Origin: Promethearchaeota archaeon
GTDB lineage: Archaea; Asgardarchaeota; Lokiarchaeia; Sigynarchaeales; SOKP01
DNA length: 64,000 nucleotides
Direction of reading: 5' to 3'
Assembly: GCA_019057775.1 (NCBI GenBank)
Contig: JAHLWT010000260.1
Location: forward strand, 1 to 64,000
Under the pieces are notes generated by a model. That model did no database searches and had not been told where the DNA came from. It saw nothing but the letters and a program-made list of their open reading frames with translations. This document shows positions 38,326-48,964 of this stretch, piece by piece. Each line of letters begins with the position of its first letter. The first letter of the stretch is position 1. Made by a program: the position numbers and the translations under genes.

Positions 38326-41300
38326 TTAACTTTTAATTATGGGGAGTGAGAAAAAGAACTTGGCACCTCTGTTTCTTCCTTCTGATTCTACCCAAATCTT
38401 TCCTCCATGCAATTCAATAATTTTTTTTGAAATATATAATCCTAATCCTGAACCTTCAGAAATTATATCATAGCCTTGACCAAATCTTTCAATTTTTCCA
38501 AATTGAGTAAATATAGAACTTTGTTCTTCTTGGGTTAGCCCTATACCATTATCTTTTATAGAAACTATTATGTAATCGCCCGTAAGCTTGGACTCAATTT
38601 CAATTCTGCCATATGGAGGAGTGTATTTTATTGCATTACTTAAAATATTGCTTATAACTTGGTGGATTTGCTCTTTTTCGAAATATCCTACTAAGTTGTT
38701 GTCTACCTTCATCATTATTAGATGCTTCCGTAATTCTGAAAATCCTCGTGATTCACTAATGCATAATTTAATCAGGAAAGATAAATTTTCTTCAGTTTTA
38801 TGTAATCGGACTGACCCAAATTCCAGTTCAGATGTTTTTAATATATCACCTATTAGAGTTTCAAGGCGAGAACAACCTTGTTTGATCTCTGTTATAGTAT
38901 CAACTACAAAATCCTCTAATTTATCACTATGTAATTCTAATAAAAGATCTGCGAACCCTTTGATGGAAACAAGAGGCGTTTTTAACTCATGAGAAGTTCT
39001 TCTAAGTAAATCAGCTTTCATTTTATCTAACTTCATTAATTCTTGCTCAGCCTTTTTTGTTTTCGTAATGTCAACAAAGGTAACTAAATCTGCTGGTTTT
39101 CCTTCATACATAATAGATTGCGTAAAATTATCTATCCAAATAATTTCTCCTGTCTTTTTTACACCTCGGAATTGATATTGTCTCATGTAATCTTCTAATC
39201 CTAATTGTTTATTCCTCACTTGTTCAAGTACAAAATCTCTATCATCTGGATGGACCGTTATCTGGAATTTAAGAGAAGGCCAATTTTTCATTTCTTCAAT
39301 AGAATATCCAAACATATCAGCTAAACCTTTATTACAATATTTTATAATGTCGTCTTGTACAATTCCAATTCCAATTAAAGACTGTTCTGCTATAGTTCTG
39401 AATTTTTCTTCAGATTCTCGTAATTTTTCTTCTGCTTCTTTTATGTTGGAAATGTCGATCATTGTGATTAAATCAGCAAAATTCCCTCTGTAATTTATAC
39501 CGTTTGAATAAATTTCCACCCATATAATCTGATTCTGTTTCGTAATTCCTCTGAATTGGTAATGAACGACAGCTCCTGGTTCTCCCAATTGTTTTTTTCG
39601 GGCCTGTTCTAAAGCCATTTCTTTATCGTCAGGATGTATTAATTTTGCATATCCTAATCTTCCCCAAGACATCATTTCTTCTATCGTATAACCAAATAAA
39701 TCTGCTATTTGTTGATTTACATATTCAAATATATCATTCTGTAGAATTGCTATGCCCATCAATGATTGTTCTGTAATTGTCCTGAATTTTTCTTCCGATT
39801 CTTTAAGTTTTTGTTCTGCCTTTTTCTTATCAGTTATATCATAAAAAATAGCGAAAATTGCTTCTTTTCCTTGGTAAAGAACCATCTTTGAGGAGATCTC
39901 AAGCCATTTAATTTTTCCAGATTTTGTTATTGCTCTTACTGAATATTGAATTTGGGGTTCTTTCCCTTCTTGTCTTTTTTTTTGCAGTTCATAAATAATA
40001 GGTAGGTCCTCAGGATAGACGAATTTGAATAAATCCTCATATTCCCATGCTTTCATTTCTTGAACTGAGAATTCGAGAATCTTACATGCAGCTTCATTTA
40101 CGTATTTAATTTTACCATCTTGAACTATTTCAATACCCATGAAAGATTGTTCTGCTATTGTTCTGAATTTCTCCTCAGATTCTTTTATTTTCTGTTCTGC
40201 TTTCTTAAGGGCGGTGATATCACGTGAAATTCCAAAAAGTCCTTGTATATTACCCTCTTTATCAAACCACGGCAGTTTTGTAGTTAAAACCCATGTATCT
40301 CCGCTGCTTTCTTCTTTATTAATTAATGGCATCCCTGTTTGTATAATATTAAGATCCTCAGAATGCGTCTGCTTTGCAATCTCTTCTGGAAATAGCTCTA
40401 GGTCAGTTTTACCAATGATGTCCTCCTTACTTCGCCCAAAAAAATCATAAAAACGCTTGCTGATATGTTGGAATCTAGCTTTGCTGTCTTTAAAGTAAAT
40501 GAAATCTGGATGGTTATCTAAAAGAGTTCGTATAAGATCACGTTCATGATATAAAACCTCCTCTACTTTCTTGCGATCAGTTATATCTTGAACTGTACCT
40601 ATCAGCATTACAATTTTACCAGTTTCATCTCTAGTTGCTTCTCCCATTGCATGAACCCACTTTTCAGTACCATCCTTGCATATTAAGCGATGCTCTATGT
40701 TCCAACTCTCCCCTGTCTCCATTCCTCTATTTATATGATAAAAATCATATTCTCTATCGTCGGGGTGAACAATATTAGCAAATGCGTCAAGATTAGCTTC
40801 ATCTTGGTTGAGTTCAAAAATTTTAAAGAGTTCATCGGAACCGGATACTTCTAAAGTTGTGGTATCGAGTTTAAAATGCCCTAAATGAGCTATTGATTGA
40901 GCCTCTTTGAGGGCTCGTTCATTTTCTTTTAAAATATCTTGAACTTTTGTCCGCTCTGTGATGTCTCTACCGATTGCTACAATATATTTAAGATTTCCCT
41001 CATCAGTAAAAATTCCTGAGGCAGCATACTCAAAAGGTATCAAATTTTTCTCCTTAGTAATCAGAAAAAGTTCATTTATTGCAGTTCCTCCTTGTTCAAT
41101 TAATTCAGTTGCTCCAACTAATTGATTTAAATCTTCCTCTCTATAATATGATCCAGGAGTTTTTAGTTTACTTATCTCTTCATCACTATAACCAGAAAAT
41201 TCCTTGAAAGCATTATTCCATCTTACTGCTTTACCAGTTGAAGGCTCAAATATGAAAAACGTATCTCTTTGTGCATTTAAAGCTGTGTCAGTGAATTTTT

Positions 41301-42264
41301 TTTCTCTAAGAAATGCTTCTTCTACTTCTTTTTGCTTTGTTATATCTACTAATATAACTAAATTTGCGGGTTTACCCTCATATGTTATCGAATTCGAAAA
41401 TTGATCTACCCATATAATTTCCCCAGATTTTTTGATGCCACAATATTGATAATTCACAACAACATCCTTTTCTCCTCTCTGCTTTTTGGCTAGTTGATCT
41501 ATCGCAAAAATCCTATCATCAGGATGTATAGCATTAATACCGTCCCTCATCTCCCAATTCATCATCTCCTCAACTGTGTATCCAAATATATCAGAATAAG
41601 CTTTGTTGATATACTTAATTTTGTTATCTTGTGCAATACAAATACCCATCAAAGATTGTTCACTAATAGTCCTGAATTTTTCTTCAGACTCTTTTAATTT
41701 TTGTTCTGCTTTTCTACGTTCTGTTATATCACGGAATGTTCCCCAAACTCGTAGAAGATTACCATTCTCAATAACTCCATGACCGTTGTTAAGGAAGTAA
41801 CGTTCATCACCGTTTGGGAGCTTTTCAATCCCTATACCATCAACAATATGATAATCACTCTTAATTAAGTTATTAAATAGGTTATCTAAACTATCCGATG
41901 TAGTTCCGAAAAGCTCAGTGAGTTTACGGCCTATAACATCTTCCACTCGCTCGTATCCATAGGATCTCGCACAAACAATATTACATTCAACTAATACACA
42001 GCTATATAGAAGTTTTACTTGTTCTTTAATTGGTAAGTTAATCGGGATCGGAGGGTCATATTCATAACAAAATACCGCATCAGTGGTTTGTTCAATCATG
42101 GATCTATATCTTTCTTCAGATTCTTTTAGGTGGCTTGTAGTTTTTTCAACTTTTTTTTTTAGGAATGAAATAATTTCTTGTAAATCTTTTTCTGGATTTT
42201 TTAATAGACTCTTTAATCTCTCACTTTCAGAAAAAGAAATAACATCTAATCGTGTACTTGTCAT
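38326..42264 (-). CDS. Eight-PAS sensor histidine kinase
   Basis: The largest protein in the window (1312 residues), cytoplasmic. A short coiled coil is followed by eight PAS domains (starts near residues 60, 195, 325, 445, 575, 700, 825 and 950), then HisKA with intact H-box (RRTSHELKTP) and HATPase_c (N-box ILSNAIKYTPP; DNGIGL; GSGLGLYIS). Four of the PAS units are very similar (FRTIAEQSLMGI-type starts, DDR/DDK HP boxes), pointing to internal duplication. One PAS (about 575-690) has the PAS_4 look (LFPEEIAKQTH). No receiver domain, so it needs a separate response regulator. No output gene adjoins it. Confidence 0.93.
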   Translation of the reverse strand: MTSTRLDVISFSESERLKSLLKNPEKDLQEIISFLKKKVEKTTSHLKESEERYRSMIEQTTDAVFCYEYDPPIPINLPIKEQVKLLYSCVLVECNIVCARSYGYERVEDVIGRKLTELFGTTSDSLDNLFNNLIKSDYHIVDGIGIEKLPNGDERYFLNNGHGVIENGNLLRVWGTFRDITERRKAEQKLKESEEKFRTISEQSLMGICIAQDNKIKYINKAYSDIFGYTVEEMMNWEMRDGINAIHPDDRIFAIDQLAKKQRGEKDVVVNYQYCGIKKSGEIIWVDQFSNSITYEGKPANLVILVDITKQKEVEEAFLREKKFTDTALNAQRDTFFIFEPSTGKAVRWNNAFKEFSGYSDEEISKLKTPGSYYREEDLNQLVGATELIEQGGTAINELFLITKEKNLIPFEYAASGIFTDEGNLKYIVAIGRDITERTKVQDILKENERALKEAQSIAHLGHFKLDTTTLEVSGSDELFKIFELNQDEANLDAFANIVHPDDREYDFYHINRGMETGESWNIEHRLICKDGTEKWVHAMGEATRDETGKIVMLIGTVQDITDRKKVEEVLYHERDLIRTLLDNHPDFIYFKDSKARFQHISKRFYDFFGRSKEDIIGKTDLELFPEEIAKQTHSEDLNIIQTGMPLINKEESSGDTWVLTTKLPWFDKEGNIQGLFGISRDITALKKAEQKIKESEEKFRTIAEQSFMGIEIVQDGKIKYVNEAACKILEFSVQEMKAWEYEDLFKFVYPEDLPIIYELQKKRQEGKEPQIQYSVRAITKSGKIKWLEISSKMVLYQGKEAIFAIFYDITDKKKAEQKLKESEEKFRTITEQSLMGIAILQNDIFEYVNQQIADLFGYTIEEMMSWGRLGYAKLIHPDDKEMALEQARKKQLGEPGAVVHYQFRGITKQNQIIWVEIYSNGINYRGNFADLITMIDISNIKEAEEKLRESEEKFRTIAEQSLIGIGIVQDDIIKYCNKGLADMFGYSIEEMKNWPSLKFQITVHPDDRDFVLEQVRNKQLGLEDYMRQYQFRGVKKTGEIIWIDNFTQSIMYEGKPADLVTFVDITKTKKAEQELMKLDKMKADLLRRTSHELKTPLVSIKGFADLLLELHSDKLEDFVVDTITEIKQGCSRLETLIGDILKTSELEFGSVRLHKTEENLSFLIKLCISESRGFSELRKHLIMMKVDNNLVGYFEKEQIHQVISNILSNAIKYTPPYGRIEIESKLTGDYIIVSIKDNGIGLTQEEQSSIFTQFGKIERFGQGYDIISEGSGLGLYISKKIIELHGGKIWVESEGRNRGAKFFFSLPIIKS

Positions 42265-42488
42265 ATTATCTCAATTGAAGGCCTTTAATTAAAATTAGAT
42301 AAATAAAATTTTGAATTGTTAATAATCGTAATAATCGAATTTATTATTAAATATTTTCTTATCGGTGAATAAGTAAGTTAGATATATACAACACTGATAA
42401 GTGAGAAAAGGAAAAAAAGGATTTTAGAACTGAATTAGGAGTAATTATTAATAACCAGCTTAAAACTTAAAAAACAACTAAAAATAAG

Positions 42489-43943
42489 TTATTTTAGATT
42501 ATTTAGTGCTTCTTTTAGAACACTCTCAAATTTATCACATATGAAATCGGCATCGTTTTCAGTAATCACGAGGGGAGGTTTGATTTTAATTAAATTTCTC
42601 ATTATAAACTTACCTGTACCAGTAAGATATGGCATACTCGGTCCAAAGAATATTTCTTGTCTTACACCTTCATGAAGCATTTCTTCCATAAGTTCTGTGA
42701 AAGGTTTCCTAGATTCTTGATCTTTAACAAGTTCAATTCCAATAAAAAGTCCCGGACCGCGAATATCACCTATTACATCATGTTTTTCTTGCAATTCTTT
42801 TAGTCGTTTCGTGATTTGAACTCCCCTTTTTTCGCAGTTATCTCCAATTTTAGCTTTTTCAATGACTTTAAATGACGCAAGCCCCGCAGTGCACCCAATA
42901 GGGGTGTTGCAAAATGTAGTATGGTCTTCTGCGGCAATAAATCTCTTTTTAATTCTTTTCGATGCGATCATTGCCCCTAATGGAAATCCTCCACCAATAG
43001 CTTTCGTGAAACACATCATATCAGGAGAGACATCAATCCCTAATTCTTTTTCATATTTCTCCGTAAGTGAAAAATATTTTCCTGTTCTCCACACAGCTGT
43101 TTGAGACTCATCATATATTATGAAAATCTTTTCTTGCTCACAAGCTTCTCTTAATTTCAATAGATAACCTGGTGGAAACGGAATATGCCCCCCGGCAGCC
43201 TGCCATGGTTCCAATAAAACTCCTGCAAGCTTTCTTGTGGTTAAGCCCATCAAATATTCATTGGTCAGATTAAAACATTCTAAATTACAATCAGGATCTT
43301 TCTTGCCATATAAACCATTTTTATAATTCCATAAGCATCGATAGCAATAAGGCTGTGGAATCCTCGTAAAATAATCGATCCCAAAAGGTCTAAACCTTGT
43401 TATTGTATGAAAAGGTTGAGATGCTGTTAACATAGCTAGCGTATTCCCATGATACCCTCCCCGAAAAGTTAAAAAATGATCTCTTCCTCGTGAAGCGATC
43501 ATCGCAAGCTTTATCGCAGCTTCAATTGCCAAACTACCGCCTTCATTATTGGTATGTACCCTTCCTCCTTTTAACTTGCCAGGAGCTAAATCGGATAATT
43601 TATTAACAAATTTAGCTCGTGAAGGTGAAACAGAGTCCGATTTTATATGAGTTAAACGCTTCATTTGTTCCGCAACAGCATAGTTTACATCAGGATTTGC
43701 GAAACCAAGATTTAGCGCCCAATTTTGAGAGGTACAATCAATTATCTCTGTTTGTTCTCCTGTAGTAAAATCTTTTACAATGACCCAAGGAGAACCCGGT
43801 TCTTTTGCTTCGATCAAAACCTTATTTTCATAAAAGTTGTTTAAACAGTGCTTGTCAAATAACAGTAATTCTTCTTCATTTATACCAGCAGAAATTGCAC
43901 GCAATTCTTCTTTACTTACAACTTGTGGATTAAAATCAACCAT
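42489..43943 (-). CDS. Class III (PLP-dependent) aminotransferase
   Basis: Omega-type aminotransferase of 484 residues. Recognised features: a substrate/PLP region (TNNEGGSLAIEAAIKLA), FRGGYHGNTLAM, LLEPWQAAGG, and the PLP lysine in FTKAIGGGFPLGAM (about residue 313). The usual DEVQTGFGRTG is changed to DESQTAVWRTG, which may affect substrate choice. A four-cysteine insertion (PYCYRCLWNYK, then DCNLEC, about residues 203-230) resembles the cysteine segment of several 4-aminobutyrate aminotransferases, where it can hold an Fe-S cluster. It likely moves amino groups between an omega-amino acid and 2-oxoglutarate or pyruvate. It is divergent from the SDR gene at 44132. Confidence 0.9.
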   Translation of the reverse strand: MVDFNPQVVSKEELRAISAGINEEELLLFDKHCLNNFYENKVLIEAKEPGSPWVIVKDFTTGEQTEIIDCTSQNWALNLGFANPDVNYAVAEQMKRLTHIKSDSVSPSRAKFVNKLSDLAPGKLKGGRVHTNNEGGSLAIEAAIKLAMIASRGRDHFLTFRGGYHGNTLAMLTASQPFHTITRFRPFGIDYFTRIPQPYCYRCLWNYKNGLYGKKDPDCNLECFNLTNEYLMGLTTRKLAGVLLEPWQAAGGHIPFPPGYLLKLREACEQEKIFIIYDESQTAVWRTGKYFSLTEKYEKELGIDVSPDMMCFTKAIGGGFPLGAMIASKRIKKRFIAAEDHTTFCNTPIGCTAGLASFKVIEKAKIGDNCEKRGVQITKRLKELQEKHDVIGDIRGPGLFIGIELVKDQESRKPFTELMEEMLHEGVRQEIFFGPSMPYLTGTGKFIMRNLIKIKPPLVITENDADFICDKFESVLKEALNNLK

Positions 43944-44131
43944 TTATATCCCTACTTGTTTTTTATTATTATTTTATATAAATAGATTCTATTTTTTCTT
44001 ACATATTAGGATTTCTAAAAATTAATAAGGCTATATTCAATTAATTCATCCTTGTAATCATCTGTATTGCAAAAATACTTATTATTTAATTTATTAAATT
44101 AATTAAATTAAGACCTATAAGTGAAATTATA

Positions 44132-44974
44132 ATGAAAATGAAAAATGAAACCGCAATAATTACTGGTTCCACATCAGGGATCGGGAAAAAAATAGCTGAA
44201 CTTCTTCTTAGGGAGGGATGTAAGGTAGCTATTTGCTCAAGAAAAGAAAAGAATGTTAATCAAACACTTGCCGATTTTAAAGAAGAATTTGGAGACTCTG
44301 TTATTGGAGTAGTATGTGATGTTTCAGACCCTAAAGCAGTTCAAGCTCTCATTGATAAAACGGTGGATGCATTTGGTTCAGTTCGGATTTTAGTCGCGAA
44401 CGCTGGAGTAAACTTATCATATGGTCCATTAGAATATCTCTCTTTAGATAAAGTAAATTCGTTAGCAAAATCTATGATCGAAATTAATTTATTGGGAATC
44501 ATTCACTCAGTCGCATCAGTATTACCACAAATGATCAAACAAGGATATGGAAGAATAATTACGCTATCTGGAGGAGGTGCTGAAAGACCAGTAGAACATA
44601 TGACTCTTTACTCGGCATCTAAGGGAGGAGTCCTTGCGTTTTCCAAGTGCTTATCAAAGGAACTAGAAAAAAATGAAAATGATATTAAGATAAATATCTT
44701 CAATCCAGGTATGGTTGATACAAATTTAAGTACAGGTGCCCTATTAACTGAAGGTTGGAAAGACAAGGAGACCTACGAACGCGAATTTGAGTTAATCAAG
44801 AAATTTGTTATGACGGATGTCGAAGAAAGCTGTAAGAATGTTATCCCTTTTGTATTATCCACGTGTAAAAAAAATGGCGAATATTTCAAGGGTTTTTCTG
44901 GTAGGAAACTTGGGATGGGTTTTATGAAGGTTTCAAAAGAGTTAAAAAAAATGAGAGCAGAAAATCCACAATAG
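44132..44974 (+). CDS. Short-chain dehydrogenase/reductase
   Basis: Classical SDR of 280 residues. The Rossmann glycine motif is TGSTSGIGKK (residues ~10-19) with an arginine after strand 2 (CSRKEKN), suggesting NADP(H). NAG is in LVANAGVN. The catalytic residues are Ser in ITLSGGGA and the YSASK motif (Tyr-x3-Lys). The substrate is not deducible; FabG-like 3-oxoacyl reduction is one option given the thiolases elsewhere in the window. It starts ATGAAAATGAAAAATG, so either of the first two ATGs could be used. It is divergent from the aminotransferase. Confidence 0.92.
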   Translation: MKMKNETAIITGSTSGIGKKIAELLLREGCKVAICSRKEKNVNQTLADFKEEFGDSVIGVVCDVSDPKAVQALIDKTVDAFGSVRILVANAGVNLSYGPLEYLSLDKVNSLAKSMIEINLLGIIHSVASVLPQMIKQGYGRIITLSGGGAERPVEHMTLYSASKGGVLAFSKCLSKELEKNENDIKINIFNPGMVDTNLSTGALLTEGWKDKETYEREFELIKKFVMTDVEESCKNVIPFVLSTCKKNGEYFKGFSGRKLGMGFMKVSKELKKMRAENPQ

Positions 44975-44994
44975 TTTCTTCAAATCCTTATCTT

Positions 44995-46446
44995 TTATTT
45001 TTTTAGATTTTCCCTTTGCTTTCGGTATTCCAATATATCATCAGAATATAATTTAAAAAACCATTCAATTTGATTTTGGAAAAAAAACCTCTCACGTAAC
45101 ACATCGTAGTGAGATTTATCTTTTAAACTCGTTAACTTTGCAATATCTTCTGATTTCATCTTACCTTTATCGATTAATTCCATTCGGCACCTAAACTGAT
45201 CGATCAAATCTATTGGTCTTAAGATGATTATTATTGCTTTTTCAATTTCATTTATTAAATCTTGAAGTTTTGCTTCTTGAAAGTCGGAATGATCTTTTAT
45301 TTCATTTAAAAATTGTGTTATTCTCTTTACTATTAAGTCTTTTTTAAAATAATTAATAAATTCATCTGGTTTTAAGACTTCTGATAGAAAATCCATGATT
45401 CTCGTAATTTTTTTGGTTTTGATGTGTTTTCTTGCCATTTCCATTCTAAGCTTTACTAGAAATTGCCGTTTTAAGAATTCTTTATACTTTACGATTATCG
45501 CTTCATTCTCTTTTCGGTCACTACATATTTCAATCACCTCACCTCTGGGTGTTGAATATGTAAAACCGTGCCCTTGAGGTCCTAATCCTCCCAGTAATAC
45601 CATTGATAAATTGTAAAAATTGTAGTGATCCCTACTTGTAAGTATGTTATCTATATTTTTCTCAATATTATTCAATGAGACTATATGGGTTCTTTTCCTA
45701 AAATTGAATTCTATTAAGTTGAGATCATTGTCAATTATTCTATTTTCCGTACTATTCCCATACTCTCGAAACCTATTGATATATTCTTCTACAGTTCCTA
45801 ATTTCTCAACTCTTAGACCATACATAGGGTAAGAATCTATAATTCTAAGGAGATCCTCTTTATTGTAAAAAATTCTAACGTACTCTTCTGATGCTTCAGG
45901 GGAATGAAGCCAATGTAAAAATAACCTAAAGATATTTTCTATCATTGAACTAAATGTGTAATATATTAAAGAATTCGTTACTTTTTTGAATATATCGTGT
46001 AAATTCGTGATTAACAACTTATTACTTTTAATTTTTTCAATAAGTTCTAAATCTTCTCTAGAAAATTCTCTTTCAAGTAACCCAGTGTCGTTAAAAAATC
46101 TAATAACCTCAAAAATTTCTCCTATTTGACCTGATGTAATCCCGTTTAAATGGATTTTAGAGAGGAATTCAAACCGTTTGGGAATTTTATGAATATCGAT
46201 ATGTATATCTAATTTATAGGAATAATCAATTAACTTCTTAAAATTTTCAAGTTGTCCTCTTTCAAGAAATAAATTTAGTTGTCTGTAATAATTTTTTTCA
46301 ATTTTATTTCTATTTTTTTTATTGGAATCAAGTTCTGATAAGTATACATAATTATCATCCATGAGAAGAAGAATTGACTTTTCCAGTTTGATGAAATCTC
46401 CTGATTTTAAAGATTCAACTATTTTTTCGATTACTGTAAAAGACAT
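44995..46446 (-). CDS. Uncharacterised helical protein
   Basis: A protein of 483 residues that I do not recognise. It is predicted almost all-helical, with no signal peptide or membrane segment. A short non-helical island lies around residues 290-315 (GGLGPQGHGFTYSTPRGE) with a conserved look, glycine-rich and followed by ICSDRKENE. It is intact, with codon use like its neighbours, and convergent with the SDR gene (20 bases apart). An Asgard-specific family is likely. Confidence 0.75.
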   Translation of the reverse strand: MSFTVIEKIVESLKSGDFIKLEKSILLLMDDNYVYLSELDSNKKNRNKIEKNYYRQLNLFLERGQLENFKKLIDYSYKLDIHIDIHKIPKRFEFLSKIHLNGITSGQIGEIFEVIRFFNDTGLLEREFSREDLELIEKIKSNKLLITNLHDIFKKVTNSLIYYTFSSMIENIFRLFLHWLHSPEASEEYVRIFYNKEDLLRIIDSYPMYGLRVEKLGTVEEYINRFREYGNSTENRIIDNDLNLIEFNFRKRTHIVSLNNIEKNIDNILTSRDHYNFYNLSMVLLGGLGPQGHGFTYSTPRGEVIEICSDRKENEAIIVKYKEFLKRQFLVKLRMEMARKHIKTKKITRIMDFLSEVLKPDEFINYFKKDLIVKRITQFLNEIKDHSDFQEAKLQDLINEIEKAIIIILRPIDLIDQFRCRMELIDKGKMKSEDIAKLTSLKDKSHYDVLRERFFFQNQIEWFFKLYSDDILEYRKQRENLKK

Positions 46447-46628
46447 ATTTCTCCAAATTATAAAAAAAAATTGATATTAATATTATTTTACAAAGTGAAT
46501 TTTATAAAGTTAAGTTGGTGAATATTTATATAGATTTAAGAAAAATCCTAATAAAAAATGACCCAATCAAAAATATAACTTATTTAATTAAAAAAACAAA
46601 AATTGATTGTGAAAAATAATTTCAATGA

Positions 46629-48506
46629 CTAGGTTAAATCTCCTTTAATAATTGGCAGCGTAAAATAAAATGTAGAACCTCTATTTCTTCCCTCTGATTC
46701 TACACCGATTTCACCGCCATGTAGTTCTATTATTTTTTTTGAAATATATAATCCCAGACCAGAACCATCAGATATAATATCTAATCCTTGTCCGTATCTT
46801 TCGATTTTTCCGAATTGTGTAAATAAATTTTCTTTTTCTTGCGAGGTTATTCCAATCCCATTATCTTTAATTGAAATTTTAATGGATTGATTATTGATTT
46901 CTGATTTAATTTCAATAGTACCCTCAGGAGGGGTATATTTGATGGCATTATTTATTAAATTACTTATAACTTGATGAACCTGTTCTTGTTCAAAGTTCGT
47001 TGTTAATTTATCGTGAATTTTTAGATTAATTGAATGGTTTCTCAATTTCATTAATCCTTGCGATTCCCTAATACTCAATTTTATTAAGAAGGATAAATCC
47101 CCTTCTGTTTTTTTTAATTGAGTTGCGCCTGGTTCTAATTCTGATGTTTTTAGAATATCCTGTATAAGATTTTCAAGTCTTTCACATCCAAGTTTAATTT
47201 CATGAACCGTAGCTAAAACATAATCATCAAGTTTTTCCTTGTGAACACTTAATAATAGATCAGTGAATCCTTTTATCGAAACTAAAGGAGTTTTTAATTC
47301 ATGTGATGTTCTTCTCAGCAACTCTGATTTTAAGCTATTTAGCTTTATTAATTCCTTTTCAGCTTCTTTTTTTTCTGTGATATCCATAATCGTAATCAAC
47401 TCTACACGGTTTCCCATATAAATAATAGGCCTTGAGAATTGATCGATCCACTTTAATTTATTTGATTTCGTGAAAACTCTATAAGAATAATAGGGTTTGA
47501 TATTGGGATCGTCCGCTTGTAGTTTCTTGCGATAATTTCTTAAATATTGTAAATCGTCAGGATGAATTATTTTTAATAGATCATCTTTTACCCAATTATC
47601 TATTTCTTCAATTGAGTATTCAAAAATTTGAAGTAAGGCATTATTCACATACTCAACTTTCTCATTTTGAATTATTAAAATACCCATAAACGCTTGATCA
47701 GCTATAGTTCTAAAATTTTCTTCAGATTCTTGAATTTTTTGTTCTGCTAATTTCATCTCATTTATATTTCTTGATACGCACAGGAGTTTATCTTCCCCAT
47801 TATCATCGGTAAATGTCTTACCTGTAACTTCAAACCATAAATAATTCCCTTGCTGATGCTTTAACCTGAATTGATAATAATAGCTTCCTTTTTCTAATCC
47901 GTCTTTTATAGAATTTCCAGCAATTTCTCTATCATCTTCATGAACCATCGTATCTCTAAAAGATTTGTCTATAAAATTCTCAATATTATAACCTAAAACC
48001 CTTGAATGGGTTTCTGCATTGAGATATTCTATTTTTTCATCTTCATTATAAACTGCAATTAAATCATCTGTATTTTCTGAAATTAATCGATATTTTTCTT
48101 CTGATTCTTTTAATTTCTGTGCAGCAATTTTCTGTTCAGAAATATCCCTTATAACATGAACTGCTCCGTTTATTTTTCCTTCATCATCAAAGACAGGATC
48201 TGCTGAAATTTCGACCAATCTTCCGTTCATTTTTTGTACACTAACCTCTTTATGACCAGATTCATGCATCCTCTTTACAGGACACCAATCAACTTGTTCA
48301 GAGGTACCATGTACTAAGTCCCAGCAAGAGTGACCTATAACATCTTTATATTTTGACTTCCCTAAAATATCAAGAGTTGCTTTATTACATTGAATAATTT
48401 TGTTATCTAAATCAATGAGAGTAATGGATACACTGATAGCATCAAGAATTGTATACCATAGTTTAGTACCTTCAGTAATTTGTTTACCTTTAATAGATTC
48501 TTTCAA
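46629..48506 (-). CDS. Three-PAS sensor histidine kinase
   Basis: A cytoplasmic kinase of 625 residues: three PAS domains (about 15-135, 140-260, 265-385), HisKA with intact H-box (RRTSHELKTP) and HATPase_c (LINNAIKYTPP; DNGIGI; GSGLGLYIS). The first PAS has a cysteine motif (HSCWDLVHGT, then DWCPVKRM) resembling C...HG...CP sequences known from PAS sensors of anaerobes. The kinase core is very close to that of the eight-PAS kinase at 38326. The start is TTG. No response regulator is adjacent. Confidence 0.92.
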   Translation of the reverse strand: MKESIKGKQITEGTKLWYTILDAISVSITLIDLDNKIIQCNKATLDILGKSKYKDVIGHSCWDLVHGTSEQVDWCPVKRMHESGHKEVSVQKMNGRLVEISADPVFDDEGKINGAVHVIRDISEQKIAAQKLKESEEKYRLISENTDDLIAVYNEDEKIEYLNAETHSRVLGYNIENFIDKSFRDTMVHEDDREIAGNSIKDGLEKGSYYYQFRLKHQQGNYLWFEVTGKTFTDDNGEDKLLCVSRNINEMKLAEQKIQESEENFRTIADQAFMGILIIQNEKVEYVNNALLQIFEYSIEEIDNWVKDDLLKIIHPDDLQYLRNYRKKLQADDPNIKPYYSYRVFTKSNKLKWIDQFSRPIIYMGNRVELITIMDITEKKEAEKELIKLNSLKSELLRRTSHELKTPLVSIKGFTDLLLSVHKEKLDDYVLATVHEIKLGCERLENLIQDILKTSELEPGATQLKKTEGDLSFLIKLSIRESQGLMKLRNHSINLKIHDKLTTNFEQEQVHQVISNLINNAIKYTPPEGTIEIKSEINNQSIKISIKDNGIGITSQEKENLFTQFGKIERYGQGLDIISDGSGLGLYISKKIIELHGGEIGVESEGRNRGSTFYFTLPIIKGDLT

Positions 48507-48964
48507 GATATAATAAACCCTATTTTCAAAAATAGTTACTTTTATTAAATGATAAAAACCTTAAAAATAAAAATTAGGAATTGTATTTAATCATTTTCAC
48601 TTTATTTTAAAATAATATTACCAAGTAATATATTCGATTCTACAACTCGTCTTGGGTGTTTTATTGTACCCTCCCCTAAGAAGATTTTAATATTATGAAA
48701 TGTAATAATTCTTGAGCAATGATTACAAATATAACTGCAGCAGTGAAATTTACAAGGGAAAAATTGCCCCTAGTTGATTTACTCTCCGTTTTATTGTTAT
48801 TATTATGAGTGAAACAAATCCAGAACTCTTTTTCTTTTAAAGTTTCCACGGGTTTGTTTGCTTGGCTGGCAGTTTTAACTGAAAAAGATTATTGATACTT
48901 TTTTTACTCAAAGAATAATCAGAATAGATGAAATTGAATAAAAAACCAAAATAGTGTTAAATGA
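48507..48964. other. 458 bp region upstream of leuS
   Basis: This region lies between divergent genes, so it holds the promoters of the kinase and of leuS. It contains one candidate short gene on the minus strand (48676-48849), listed separately. No T-box or other structured leader was recognised. Confidence 0.35.
48676..48849 (-). CDS. Candidate small single-pass membrane protein
   Basis: A GTG-to-TAG frame of 57 residues on the minus strand. A charged N-terminus (VETLKEKEFWICFTH) is followed by a polar asparagine/serine stretch and one strong hydrophobic segment (FTAAVIFVIIAQELLHFI) near the C-terminus, like a tail anchor. The frame extends ten codons upstream without ATG. There is no family match by eye. 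The coherent soluble-plus-membrane layout in otherwise A+T-rich DNA makes it more than a random frame, but it could be the 3' relic of a larger gene. Confidence 0.3.
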   Translation of the reverse strand: METLKEKEFWICFTHNNNNKTESKSTRGNFSLVNFTAAVIFVIIAQELLHFIILKSS

